NCBI GenBank assembly: GCA_963807425.1 | Contig: CAWEBZ010000015.1 | Coordinates: 38,415 to 102,414 of the forward strand | Source of the DNA: VRUE01 sp963807425 | Lineage (GTDB): Bacteria > Actinomycetota > Thermoleophilia > Solirubrobacterales > 70-9 | Direction of reading: 5' to 3' | DNA length: 64,000 bases | Shown here: positions 15,403 through 23,474 of the stretch, one piece after another | How the letters are laid out: every line of letters begins with the position of its first letter | How positions within the stretch are numbered: the stretch's first letter is position 1 | Position numbers and translations under genes: made by a program | Notes under the pieces: model-generated | Told to the model about the DNA's origin: nothing | What the model saw: only the letters and a program-made list of their open reading frames with translations | Databases searched by the model: none

Positions 15403-16008
15403 ATGGCCTTTTCGGTTCCCGACCTGCCCTACGCATACGACGCGCTCGAGCCCCACATCGACGAGGCGACGATGCGTGTCCACCACGACAAGCACCACCA
15501 GGCCTACGTCGACAAGGCGAACGCGGCCCTGGAGGGGACCGAGTGGGCCGATCGCGACGTCGAGGACGTGCTGCGCAATCTCTCGAGCCTTCCCGGCGAC
15601 AAGCAAGGGCCCGTCCGCAACAACGCCGGCGGCCACTACAACCACAGCCTCTTCTGGCAGATGCTCAGCCCAGACGGCGGTGGCGAGCCGGGAGGAGAGC
15701 TCGGCTCGGCGATCGCCGAGACCTTTGGCTCCCTCGACTCCTTCAAGGACGAGTTCAAGAACGCCGGCATCGCTCGCTTCGGCTCCGGCTGGGCCTGGCT
15801 GGTCAAGGACAACTCCGGCCTCGCCGTCGTCTCGACCCCGAACCAGGACTCGCCGCTGTCCGACGGCAGCGTGCCGCTGCTCGGCTGCGACGTCTGGGAG
15901 CACGCCTACTACCTCAAGTACCAGAACAAGCGCCCGGACTACATCGACGCCTTCTGGAACGTCGTCAACTGGGATTACGTCGGCCAGCGCCTCGCCGACG
16001 CGGGCTGA
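15403..16008 (+). CDS. sodA: superoxide dismutase (Fe/Mn family)
   Basis: 201 residues from ATG 15403 with AGGAGG 9 bases upstream. It dismutates superoxide to peroxide and oxygen. Metal ligands are visible: His27 in MRVHHDKHHQAY, the second His in GGHYNHSLFW, and Asp and His in CDVWEHAYYLKYQ. GGHYNH and STPNQDSP favour a manganese-type enzyme over iron. It shares a 214-bp divergent region with the stress sigma gene and has a SigF-like promoter candidate. Confidence 0.96.
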   Translation: MAFSVPDLPYAYDALEPHIDEATMRVHHDKHHQAYVDKANAALEGTEWADRDVEDVLRNLSSLPGDKQGPVRNNAGGHYNHSLFWQMLSPDGGGEPGGELGSAIAETFGSLDSFKDEFKNAGIARFGSGWAWLVKDNSGLAVVSTPNQDSPLSDGSVPLLGCDVWEHAYYLKYQNKRPDYIDAFWNVVNWDYVGQRLADAG

Positions 16009-16011
16009 GCG

Positions 16012-17658
16012 CTAGCGCGCGACGGGCACTGCAGGCCGCGCCGCCTCTGGCAGGTGGCGCGGCTCGGCGCCGTCCTTGGGCGGGATCAGGCTCATCGCGT
16101 GCTCGGCCTTGGCGGTGATCGTCAGGCTCGGGTTGACGCCTGGGTTGGCGGGGATCGCCGCTCCGTCGCAAACCAGCAGGTTCTCGTAGCCGAAGACGCG
16201 GTTGCCGGCGTCGACGACGCCGTTCTGTGGATCGGCGCCGACCACGGCGCCGCCGAGGATGTGGGCAGTCGAGGGGATGTTGCGGACCGACTCGGTGATC
16301 GCGCTCTGGGCGACGCCGCCGGTGCGCTTCTCGAACCAGCGCGCGACTTTCTCGGCGGCTGGGATGTAGGTCGGATTGGGGCGCCCAGGATCCTGTTGGG
16401 TCTGCAGGCGCACGCCCGAGCCGAAGATCTTGCGCTTGGGACGGAAGTGCATCGCGGCGTCGACGGTCTGCATCACCAGCAGGATCACCGTTCGCTGCGA
16501 CCAGCGGTGGGGCAACGCCATCCGCACCGTGCGCAGCGGATGGCGCAGGATCGCCGCCAGCCACTTGATCGGCCGGGTGAGTTTCGTCCCCGGCCCGGTC
16601 ATCGCGGTGAAGGTGCCGGCCATCGCGTCGCCGCCCTGGCCGTAGGTGACGACCTCGATGTGGGTGTCGGGATCGGGGTAGATGCTCGAGGTGATCGCGA
16701 CTGAGCGGCTGAAATCGCGCTCGTCGTCGGGCGCGGTGACCGATTGGATCGACTCCGAGTTGGTGCGGACGAGGTCGCCGAGCCGCGCTGAGACCTTCGG
16801 CAGGGCGCCGCTGTGGCGGCAGTTGGCGAGCAGGTTGTTGGTGCCGAGCGCGCCGGCGGCGACGATCACGCCGCGGGCGGTCAGCGTGCGGCGGCGCTTG
16901 CGCAGCCAGGACCCCGAGCGCTCGCTCGTCACCGCGTAGCCGTCGGAGCCGTCGGTGGCGCCCAGCGGGCGGATCTCGGTCACCTGCCGCTCGGGCTGGA
17001 TCTCGACCCCGAGCTTCTCGGCGAACCAGAGGTAGTTCTTCATCAGCGTGTTCTTCGCCCCGTGCCGGCAGCCGACCATGCAGCTGCCGCAGCGCATGCA
17101 GCCGGTGCGGTCGGGCCCCTCGCCTTCGAAGAAGGGGTCGGGCACCTCCTTGCCGGGCTGGTCGAAGAAGACGCCGACGCGGGTGTTGGTGAAGGTCTCT
17201 CCGACGCCGATCTCCTCGCCGTATTCCTGCAGCAGCTTGTCCGCCGGACCGATCCCCTCGTACTCGACCACCCCGAGCATCCGCTCGGCGGTGTCGTAGT
17301 GCGGGGCCAGCTCGAGCTCCCAGTTGCCGAGGTCGTTCCACTGCGGGTCGTCGAAGAAGGCCGGCCGCGCCCGGTAGAGCGTGTTGGCATAGCCGAGGCT
17401 GCCGCCGCCGACGCCGCTGCCGGAGACGATGAAGACGTCCTTGAAGAAGGTCATCCGCAGCACCCCCCGCATGCCGAACTTGGGCAGCCAGAAATAGCGC
17501 CGCGGATGCCGCAGGTTCGACTCGGCGAAGTCCTCGTCCGCGAACCTGCTGCCGCACTCGAGCACGGCGACCGAGTACCCCTTTTCGGCGAGCCGCAGCG
17601 CCGAGACGGAGCCTCCGAACCCGGAGCCCACCACCAGCCAGTCGAAGTCGTACTTCAA
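16012..17658 (-). CDS. GMC-family FAD oxidoreductase (cholesterol-oxidase-like)
   Basis: 548 residues beginning with an FAD dinucleotide-binding motif, DWLVVGSGFGGSVSALRLAEKG. Further GMC features are SGSGVGGGSLGYANT, VIVAAGALGTNNLL, and the C-terminal HILGGAVVGADPQNGVVD plus NPSLTITAKAEHA. The nearest well-known group is bacterial cholesterol/3-beta-hydroxysteroid oxidases. A cysteine-rich insert CMRCGSCMVGCRHGAKNT suggests an iron-sulfur or structural site seen in a subset of these enzymes. Substrate unknown. A rubredoxin gene lies 15 bp upstream on the same strand and may be its electron partner. Confidence 0.88.
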   Translation of the reverse strand: MKYDFDWLVVGSGFGGSVSALRLAEKGYSVAVLECGSRFADEDFAESNLRHPRRYFWLPKFGMRGVLRMTFFKDVFIVSGSGVGGGSLGYANTLYRARPAFFDDPQWNDLGNWELELAPHYDTAERMLGVVEYEGIGPADKLLQEYGEEIGVGETFTNTRVGVFFDQPGKEVPDPFFEGEGPDRTGCMRCGSCMVGCRHGAKNTLMKNYLWFAEKLGVEIQPERQVTEIRPLGATDGSDGYAVTSERSGSWLRKRRRTLTARGVIVAAGALGTNNLLANCRHSGALPKVSARLGDLVRTNSESIQSVTAPDDERDFSRSVAITSSIYPDPDTHIEVVTYGQGGDAMAGTFTAMTGPGTKLTRPIKWLAAILRHPLRTVRMALPHRWSQRTVILLVMQTVDAAMHFRPKRKIFGSGVRLQTQQDPGRPNPTYIPAAEKVARWFEKRTGGVAQSAITESVRNIPSTAHILGGAVVGADPQNGVVDAGNRVFGYENLLVCDGAAIPANPGVNPSLTITAKAEHAMSLIPPKDGAEPRHLPEAARPAVPVAR

Positions 17659-17673
17659 GGCACCCCTGCGGGC

Positions 17674-17865
17674 CTAAGCCTCGCCGGGCTCCAGCGGGCG
17701 GAAGTCCGAGGTGCGGGCGCCGCAGACCGGGCAGAACCAGTCCTTGGGGATGTCCTCGAAGGCCGTTCCGGGTGGGATGCCGCCGTCGGGATCGCCGATC
17801 TCTGGGTCATAGATGAACCCGCAGCTCTCGCAGATCCAGAGCTTTGCCTCGGTCGCAGTGGTCAT
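17674..17865 (-). CDS. rubredoxin
   Basis: 63 residues. Four cysteines bind one iron: C12-E-S-C15 and C45-P-V-C48, with the typical GFIYDPEIGDPDGGIPPGTAFEDIPKDW core in between. It is a small soluble electron carrier. It is 15 bp from the start of the GMC oxidoreductase gene, so the two are likely co-expressed. Confidence 0.96.
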   Translation of the reverse strand: MTTATEAKLWICESCGFIYDPEIGDPDGGIPPGTAFEDIPKDWFCPVCGARTSDFRPLEPGEA

Positions 17866-17884
17866 GACAGAAGTTTAGTCGCGC

Positions 17885-18451
17885 TCACTCTTTGCTGAAG
17901 CTGACGGAAACCGGCTCACGCTCGGCCGGATCCTCGATCTCGAAGAACTCCCGTTTGGTGAAGCCGCCCTGATTGGCGATGATCGAGCCCGGGAACTGTT
18001 CGATGTCGGTGTTGTAGGACTGCACGTTGGAGTTGTAGATTCGCCGCGAGGCCTGGATCTCATCCTCCAGCTCGGAGAGGCTGCGGCTGAGCTGCTGGAA
18101 GTTCTCGGTGGCGCGCAGGGTCGGGTAGTTCTCGGCGACGGCTTTCACGTCGGCAAGCGCTTGGGTCAGCTTCTGCTCGGCCTTGGCGGTTTCCTCGACG
18201 CTCTGGGCCGCCATCGCCTCGGCACGTGCCTGGGTCGTCTTCTCGAAGGTCTGGCTCTCGTGCTCGGCGTAGCCCTTGACGGTCTCGACCAGGTTGGGGA
18301 CGAGGTCGTGCCGGCGCTTCAGCTGCACGTCGATCCCGCTCCACGACTCGTCGACCCGGTTGCGCGCGGCGATGATCGAGTTGCGCTTGGCGATGAAGTA
18401 GAGAACCGCGATCACGATGATCGCGACGACGACGATGATGGCGATGGTCAT
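17885..18451 (-). CDS. lemA: LemA family protein
   Basis: 188 residues. One N-terminal membrane helix (MTIAIIVVVAIIVIAVLYFI) is followed by the LemA helical domain: RNRVDESWSGIDVQLKRRHD, LVPNLVETVKGYAEHE and LRATENFQQLSRSLSELEDEI. Family members are membrane-anchored coiled bundles of unclear function, often linked to envelope stress or secretion. It precedes the rubredoxin gene by 19 bp in the same direction. Confidence 0.92.
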   Translation of the reverse strand: MTIAIIVVVAIIVIAVLYFIAKRNSIIAARNRVDESWSGIDVQLKRRHDLVPNLVETVKGYAEHESQTFEKTTQARAEAMAAQSVEETAKAEQKLTQALADVKAVAENYPTLRATENFQQLSRSLSELEDEIQASRRIYNSNVQSYNTDIEQFPGSIIANQGGFTKREFFEIEDPAEREPVSVSFSKE

Positions 18452-18527
18452 GGAAGCTCCTGTGGTCGGACCTATCTAGAGGCCATCCTACGCGGATTCG
18501 GCTCGGCAAAGCTTAGGATCGGCGGCG

Positions 18528-19202
18528 ATGAGTGCTAAGCAGGAAGCGCAGGCCTGGGCGGAAACGGTTCGCGGATACGGCGAGCGGCATGGGCTCGTCT
18601 ACGAGCCGGTTGGCGGCATCAACCCGAAGGACGGGCCGGTTGCTCTCTGCGTGGGAGGCACCAACCGCCTCACGGGGCAGCTCGCCGAGGGCTTCTGGGG
18701 CTCCTCCTGCGATGCCGACGAGAAGGAGAGCGGCGGTCTCTTCGGCAAGGCCATGCTGCCGACCGCGATGCTTGCCAAGGCGCACATGCCCGACTTGGCG
18801 AAAGTCGTTCCCGCCTTCAACGTCGAATCGATCGAGGGACACGAGGTCGTCACCCAGCGTTTCGCCCGCAAGGTCGAGTTCGAGTCGATCGACTTCAACA
18901 AGCGCTTCCTCACGACCGTGCCGAGCGAGTACGACCCGGTTGCCCTGCGGGAGCTGTTCGGCCCCGGCTTCCTCGAGTGGACGACGACGATGACCGGCGA
19001 GATCGACTTCGGCATCAACGACCGCCAGCTCTGGTTCCTCTGGCGCCTGCGCGAGCGTAGCGAGGAAGAGCTGAAAGCGGCCCTGAAGAACGCCGGCCAG
19101 CTCTTCAAGCGCCTGCAGGCGGAGATGGAGGAGAGCGGCATCAACACCTATCCGCCTGGGCCCTGGCATGCAGGGCTGGAGGCCTTCCCCACAACTGGGT
19201 AG
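18528..19202 (+). CDS. hypothetical protein (224 aa)
   Basis: No signal peptide or membrane helix is evident; the composition is that of a soluble alpha/beta protein. Notable stretches are YEPVGGINPKDGPVALCVGGT, FNVESIEGHEVVTQRFARKVEF and FGINDRQLWFLWRLRERSEE, followed by an amphipathic helical region (LKAALKNAGQLFKRLQAEMEE). I do not recognise the family. Divergent from lemA, with ~75 bp between the starts. Confidence 0.7.
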   Translation: MSAKQEAQAWAETVRGYGERHGLVYEPVGGINPKDGPVALCVGGTNRLTGQLAEGFWGSSCDADEKESGGLFGKAMLPTAMLAKAHMPDLAKVVPAFNVESIEGHEVVTQRFARKVEFESIDFNKRFLTTVPSEYDPVALRELFGPGFLEWTTTMTGEIDFGINDRQLWFLWRLRERSEEELKAALKNAGQLFKRLQAEMEESGINTYPPGPWHAGLEAFPTTG

Positions 19203-19228
19203 TCAGGCGCTCTCGCACTCATACAAAC

Positions 19229-19248
19229 GTCCATTGGACATGGGTCCA
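19229..19248. promoter_or_regulatory. overlapping palindromes upstream of the first TasA-like gene
   Basis: GTCCA-T-TGGAC (19229-19239) overlaps TGGAC-ATGG-GTCCA (19235-19248). Three alternating half-sites in 20 bases, about 40 bases before the start of the first gene of the fibre locus, look like an operator. Confidence 0.35.
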
Positions 19249-19288
19249 GGAATTGCTGGATTGACCGGGAGGTGCCGATGGAGGGGGT

Positions 19289-19861
19289 GTGAGCGCACTG
19301 GCCGGGACGATCTCCGCACCGCTGTCCGTCAGGGTGAACGGGGCGGGAATCGCGCGCTGGCTGCGGGCGATCCTCTCGTTGCTCGTTGCCGTTGGCATCC
19401 TCGCAGTGGCGCTGCCGGTCGCCTTCGGCAGCGGCGCCAAGGGCGCCGGCGTGGACCCGGTCCAGGTCTTCTCCTCCGGGCCGCTGGTCGCGGCCGAGAC
19501 GAGCGGGGGTGGTCAGCTATCGGTCGGCTCGATGGTCCCAGGGGAGAGCCGCTCGGCGATTATTCGGGTTTCCAATGCGAATTCCAGCCCTGTCGCGCTC
19601 GGCCTCGCGGTGCGAACCGTCGACCGGGTCGGGGCTGGGGGCGTGGCCCTCTCCGATGCGATGACCCTGCGGGTCGAGGCCGCTGCCGGCGGCCCGGCGC
19701 TCTACGACGGCCCGATCGGCCAGATGCGGCGCCTGGGGCTGGGGAGCACCCCGGCGGGCGCCGAGCACGCCTATCGCTTCACGGTCACGCTGCCGCAGGA
19801 CGTCGGCAACGAGGTCCAGGGCTCCTCGATGCGCGCCGGCTTCGCCTGGAACGCCGGCTGA
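19289..19861 (+). CDS. TasA/camelysin-like secreted protein, first gene of fibre locus
   Basis: 190 residues from GTG 19289 with a GGAGGGGGT Shine-Dalgarno. There is a hydrophobic signal segment around residues 20-48 (WLRAILSLLVAVGILAVALPVAFGSG). The mature part has the pattern of the TasA-like families that accompany SipW peptidases: GSMVPGESRSAIIRVSNANS, then a beta-rich region ending with FAWNAG. It lacks the short SFTSKS-type mature start of its neighbours. Likely exported and perhaps polymer-forming. Confidence 0.6.
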   Translation: MSALAGTISAPLSVRVNGAGIARWLRAILSLLVAVGILAVALPVAFGSGAKGAGVDPVQVFSSGPLVAAETSGGGQLSVGSMVPGESRSAIIRVSNANSSPVALGLAVRTVDRVGAGGVALSDAMTLRVEAAAGGPALYDGPIGQMRRLGLGSTPAGAEHAYRFTVTLPQDVGNEVQGSSMRAGFAWNAG

Positions 19862-19923
19862 TCTCCAGTTCTCTCGCTTCGACCCTCATCGTTTCGCGAG
19901 AGCGGCCGATTAAAGGGGTGCAT

Positions 19924-20040
19924 GGAAGCGATTCAAGGCAAACCCGCCGTGAGGCGGGGACGCAAAGCTAGAGGTCTCGGCTACGGCCGAGATAGCTCGG
20001 CTGCCGCTTTCGGAGCCCAAACATCGAGCCCCGAAGGAGG
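19924..20040 (+). promoter_or_regulatory. class I cyclic di-GMP riboswitch (GEMM) with expression platform
   Basis: The aptamer spans 19924-20011. P1 pairs 19924-19930 (GGAAGCG) with 20005-20011. GGCAAACC leads into a stem CCCGCC/GGCGGG capped by the GNRA tetraloop GTGA (19949-19952). Next come the hallmark GGACGCAAAGC (19958-19968) and a second hairpin TCTCGGC/GCCGAGA (19975-19992). This order is diagnostic of the GEMM class. The 3' P1 strand can instead pair with 20031-20037, touching the GGAGG Shine-Dalgarno of the next gene, so control is probably translational. Confidence 0.88.
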
Positions 20041-20045
20041 CACTT

Positions 20046-20618
20046 ATGTCTCGCATTTCCGTGATCCTCTCGAGTCCCCGTCATCTGCTTGGAGCGCTCC
20101 TTGTGGCGCTGCTGGCATTCGGCGCGGTCGTTGGATCAGGCGCGAGCTTCACTTCGAAGTCCGCGAATCCGAGCAACACGTTCAGCGCCGGCAACCTCGC
20201 GCAGTCCAATTCCAAGGAAGGCGCGGCGGTTCTGACGGCAACGAAGATGGTGCCCGGAGCACCCTCGACCAACGGCACGGTGGTGATTACCAACAGCGGC
20301 GACGTCGCTGGCACGTTCACCCTCTCGAGGACGAGCCTCACGGATACGCCGGGCGCCAATGGCGGCCAGCTGTCGGGTGTGCTCGATCTGAAGGTGGAGG
20401 ACGTGACCAACGAAAAATCGCCAATCACCCTGTACTCGGGCAAGGTCGGCGCGATGGGTGCCCAGTCACTCGGCAAATTTGCCGCAGGCGAGGCCCGCAC
20501 CTACAAGTTCTCGGTGACATTCCCGGACGGCGGCACTCCTGCGTCGGCAACGACGGGGGACAACGCCTACAAGGGGTCGTCGATGAGCGTCGGCTATCAG
20601 TGGGATGCCGCTTCCTAG
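20046..20618 (+). CDS. TasA/camelysin-like fibre subunit under riboswitch control
   Basis: 190 residues from ATG 20046, preceded by GAAGGAGG. A SipW-type signal (LLGALLVALLAFGAVVGSGASF) is followed by FTSKSANPSNTFSAGNL, the characteristic start of a mature TasA-type protein. Then come the repeat-like VPGAPSTNGTVVITNSGDVAGTFTL and a beta-rich remainder ending in GYQWDAAS. Presumably exported and cleaved by the adjacent SipW-like peptidase. It sits directly after the c-di-GMP riboswitch. Confidence 0.8.
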   Translation: MSRISVILSSPRHLLGALLVALLAFGAVVGSGASFTSKSANPSNTFSAGNLAQSNSKEGAAVLTATKMVPGAPSTNGTVVITNSGDVAGTFTLSRTSLTDTPGANGGQLSGVLDLKVEDVTNEKSPITLYSGKVGAMGAQSLGKFAAGEARTYKFSVTFPDGGTPASATTGDNAYKGSSMSVGYQWDAAS

Positions 20619-20702
20619 CGGTCATCCCCCGACGGGGGACCGGGGCCGGTACGGTCACCGGCTTCGGTTCTCCCGTCGACCTCCTTCGCTGGGAGCGCTG
20701 CA

Positions 20703-21284
20703 ATGGATGAGTCCAGCAGGGTGCGACGAGCGCTGCGCTGGGGAGGCGCGGCGGCCACCCTCCTCTGCCTCGCCCTGGCCGCGATCCTGCTGATCCCAGC
20801 GGCGCTCGGCTTTCAGCGCTATGTGATCGTCAGTGGCTCGATGAGCGGGACCTACGATCGCGGCTCGATCGTTTTCGACGAGGAGGTGCCGGTCGCCGAT
20901 CTAGAGGTGGGGGACTCGATCACCTACGAGCCGCCCCCCGGCACCTTCTCGCAGGACCTGGTCACCCACCGGATCGTCCAGATCGGGGAGGACGAGCAGG
21001 GCGTCAGGACCTTCCGCACCAAGGGCGACGCCAATGAGAGCGCCGATCCCTGGACCTTCACGCTCGACCAGCCAACCCAGGCCAAGGTCGCCTTCTCCGT
21101 CCCCTACGTCGGCTACCTGCTTGCTGGTCTCTCGATCCCGATCGTGCGGATGCTGGCGATCGGCATCCCCGCGATCGCCTTGGCGCTGCTGATCCTGGTC
21201 GGAATCTGGCGCGACGCCGGCGAGGAGGCGCGGCGGCGGGAAGCCGAGTCGATCCCGATGTCGACCCCACAATGGACCGAGTAA
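20703..21284 (+). CDS. SipW-type signal peptidase I
   Basis: 193 residues with an N-terminal membrane helix (about 18-36) and a C-terminal one (about 150-168). The catalytic Ser46 is in IVSGSMSGT, and His89 (VTHRIV) replaces the usual Lys, as in ER/archaeal-type and SipW peptidases. Asp residues in TKGDANESAD complete the site. This class processes TasA-like fibre precursors in Bacillus. It overlaps the next TasA-like gene by 13 bp and lies between TasA-like genes, so its substrates are probably encoded here. Confidence 0.9.
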   Translation: MDESSRVRRALRWGGAAATLLCLALAAILLIPAALGFQRYVIVSGSMSGTYDRGSIVFDEEVPVADLEVGDSITYEPPPGTFSQDLVTHRIVQIGEDEQGVRTFRTKGDANESADPWTFTLDQPTQAKVAFSVPYVGYLLAGLSIPIVRMLAIGIPAIALALLILVGIWRDAGEEARRREAESIPMSTPQWTE

Positions 21285-21796
21285 GGCTGCTGATCGGATC
21301 GCGCCGCTGGCTGCTGCTGGCGGCGCTGGCGCTGGTTTCGCTTGCTCTCGGCTCGGCGATGTTCAGCGGCGCTCGCTTCAGCTCGAAGAGCTCCAACACG
21401 GCCGCGCTTGCCGCCGCAAGCATCCAGCTCAGCTCCTCGGCGCCGAACCAGGCAATCGTTGCGGCTTCCGGCATGCGTCCCGGTGACAGCCGTCAGGGAA
21501 CGATCGAAATCAGCAATAAAGGCGACGTCGCCGGGACGGTGACGCTGAAAGCCAGCGGGCTGACCGGGACCGCGCTCGCCGCAGTGATCGATCTCAAGGT
21601 CGAGGACACGACCAGCGGCACGACGCAGAAGTGGAGTGGCAAGCTCGGCTCTTTCAGCAGCGTCGCCCTGGGGTCGGTCGCAGCAAGCTCGATCCGTAAA
21701 TACCGGCTGACCTTGAGCTGGCCTTCCGCCTCCACCGAAGCTTCGCTTCAGGGCGCCTCGACTTCGCTCACCTTCCAGTGGGACGGCAGCTCATGA
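21272..21796 (+). CDS. TasA/camelysin-like secreted protein, third copy
   Basis: 174 residues. Signal segment WLLLAALALVSLALGSAMFSG, then RFSSKSSNTAALAAASIQLS. It shares with the riboswitch-controlled gene the block RPGDSRQGTIEISNKGDVAGTVTLKASGL, listed here as a family block around residues 70-95, plus VIDLKVEDTTSGT (compare VLDLKVEDVTNE) and an ending in FQWDGSS. It overlaps both the SipW gene (13 bp) and the next gene (ATGA, 4 bp), so all are one translational unit. Confidence 0.8.
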   Translation: MDRVRLLIGSRRWLLLAALALVSLALGSAMFSGARFSSKSSNTAALAAASIQLSSSAPNQAIVAASGMRPGDSRQGTIEISNKGDVAGTVTLKASGLTGTALAAVIDLKVEDTTSGTTQKWSGKLGSFSSVALGSVAASSIRKYRLTLSWPSASTEASLQGASTSLTFQWDGSS

Positions 21797-22719
21797 GCGC
21801 CCGGGTGCAGATTGCGACGGCACTGGCGGCACTGGCTGCCTGTGTGCTCGCGGTGGGACTATCGGCGGCGAGCTTCACCGATACCGAGGAGAACCCGCAG
21901 ACGGTCAGCGCTATCGCCGACTGGACCGCGCCGAGCGCGAGCGCGAGCGTGATCGACCAGAAGGAAAGCCGGACCGCCGGCTATGTCAGGTCGAGCGTTG
22001 CCTACTACGCCTACGCCAAAGTCTCCGACTCCGGCAATCCGGCCAGCGGCGTCGCCTCGGTCAAGGCCGACGTCAGCAGCATCACCTCGGGTCAGGACGA
22101 AGTGCCTCTGGTCGCTGGCAGTTACACGGCCGACGGTGTCTCCTACAACTACCGCAGCGCCGAACTGAAAGCGAAAAGCAGCCTCAGCGCCGGCGTCAAG
22201 GCCTACGCGCTCGAACTGGTCGATGCCGCTGGGAACGCGGCGAGCCAGAGCTTCTCGGCAACCGCCTACGCGGCGTTCAAAGGCACTGACTTCGAAACCG
22301 CCAACGCCTCTGGTGGCACAGAAGGGAAGCCCGAGAAAGGGGATACGGTCAGCTTCGAGTTCAACAACCTGCCCGAAGCCTCCTCGATCGTCTCGGGCTG
22401 GACCGGCAGCGGCACCAAATCGGTGACTGTGTCCATCGCCAACAGCTCTGAAAACGACAGCCTGGCGGTCAGCGGCGCGACGATCGGCAGCGTCGCGCTC
22501 AAAGGCGACTTCACCGACAGCACGGCGAGCTTCAGCAGCTCCAGCATCTCACTGAGCGGGTCGACCGTGACGATCGTCCTCGGCACGGCTTCGGGAAGCG
22601 TCAAGACCGACAGCGACAAAAGCAAATCGGTCTGGACCCCGTCGTCATCGAACCTCGATCTTGCCGGCAACGCCTCGGCGACGTCGACCGTCACGGGCAG
22701 CAACAAGAAGCAATTCTGA
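21793..22719 (+). CDS. large secreted Ser/Thr/Ala-rich protein of the fibre locus
   Basis: 308 residues from ATG 21793, overlapping the upstream stop (ATGA). A signal-like helix (ALAALAACVLAVGLSAASF) precedes TDTEENPQTVSAIADWTAP, again a SipW-type mature start. The rest is a low-complexity beta-rich chain high in Ser, Thr, Ala and Gly, with VKADVSSITSGQDEVPLV and AYALELVDAAGNAAS resembling bacterial Ig-like repeats. It could be an anchor, adaptor or tip component of the fibre. Last gene of the locus; its end faces the convergent Nudix gene 8 bp away. Confidence 0.75.
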   Translation: MSARVQIATALAALAACVLAVGLSAASFTDTEENPQTVSAIADWTAPSASASVIDQKESRTAGYVRSSVAYYAYAKVSDSGNPASGVASVKADVSSITSGQDEVPLVAGSYTADGVSYNYRSAELKAKSSLSAGVKAYALELVDAAGNAASQSFSATAYAAFKGTDFETANASGGTEGKPEKGDTVSFEFNNLPEASSIVSGWTGSGTKSVTVSIANSSENDSLAVSGATIGSVALKGDFTDSTASFSSSSISLSGSTVTIVLGTASGSVKTDSDKSKSVWTPSSSNLDLAGNASATSTVTGSNKKQF

Positions 22720-22726
22720 GCGGCGC

Positions 22727-23368
22727 TCAGGCCGGATAGTCAGGGTCGCCGGGGAGGACGACGCGGTGGTCCTCCTGCGTGCCGATTACCTTGGGCAGGA
22801 TCGGCTCGACCTGGCGCCCGCGGTGGGCTTCGATCGCCTCGCTGGAATTGCCGTAGGGGAGCAGCGATTCGAGCTGCTTGACGGTTGGGAAGGCGAGGGT
22901 CAGCTTGCCGGCGGCCTGCGCCTCGAGCGCGGCGGCCGGCTCGACCCAGGCAGCCTCGGTGGTCTCGACCCCGTCCGGTTGGGGCGGCGTGTGGGCCGGC
23001 GCGAGAGCGAGGAAGAACCAGGCATCAAAGCGCCGCGAGATCACCGCTGGGGTGATCCAGCGCGAGAACAGCACCAGCTCCTCCTCCGCGGGGAGCTCGA
23101 TCCCGGCCTCCTCCTTCAGCTCCCTCAGCGCGCAGGCTCTGTGACCCGCCTCGTTCTCGCCGTCCTCGAGGTCGACCGCGCCGCCGGGGAAGACCCAAAC
23201 ACCGGGCATGAATCTGGCGCTTTCGGTTCGCTTCAGCAGCAGGACCTCGAGCGCCCGGTCTCCGTGCTTTCCGCCTCGTCTCAGCAGTACCACCGAGGCC
23301 GCCGGCCGGGGAACGGCCGGCGTCCCGAGGTTGGGCTGCTCCGCCGGCCCGCGCTTGCGACTGCTCAC
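22727..23368 (-). CDS. Nudix hydrolase
   Basis: 213 residues. The Nudix box is present but stretched at its start: GGAVDLEDGENEAGHRA then LRELKEEAGIEL with the metal-binding REL-EE core. It is preceded by SARFMPGVWVFPGG. The PGVWVFPGG plus long C-terminal tail resembles NUDT7/NUDT19-like CoA or acyl-CoA pyrophosphatases, but the substrate cannot be fixed from motifs. It would hydrolyse a nucleoside diphosphate linked to another moiety. Confidence 0.85.
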   Translation of the reverse strand: MSSRKRGPAEQPNLGTPAVPRPAASVVLLRRGGKHGDRALEVLLLKRTESARFMPGVWVFPGGAVDLEDGENEAGHRACALRELKEEAGIELPAEEELVLFSRWITPAVISRRFDAWFFLALAPAHTPPQPDGVETTEAAWVEPAAALEAQAAGKLTLAFPTVKQLESLLPYGNSSEAIEAHRGRQVEPILPKVIGTQEDHRVVLPGDPDYPA

Positions 23369-23474
23369 GAAGCCAGCCTACAGCCGTCTTTGCGATCCTC
23401 CTTGTCATGGTCCTCTTGGTTCTCAATCAGGCTCTAATACGATGTCGTTCGCTCGCTGATTGAGTTGACCGGCG

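Noticed and set aside
19871..19902. CTCTCGC/GCGAGAG inverted repeat as terminator of the first TasA-like gene
   Set aside because: The 18-base loop and lack of a T-run make a terminator unconvincing, and its relation to the riboswitch promoter is unclear.
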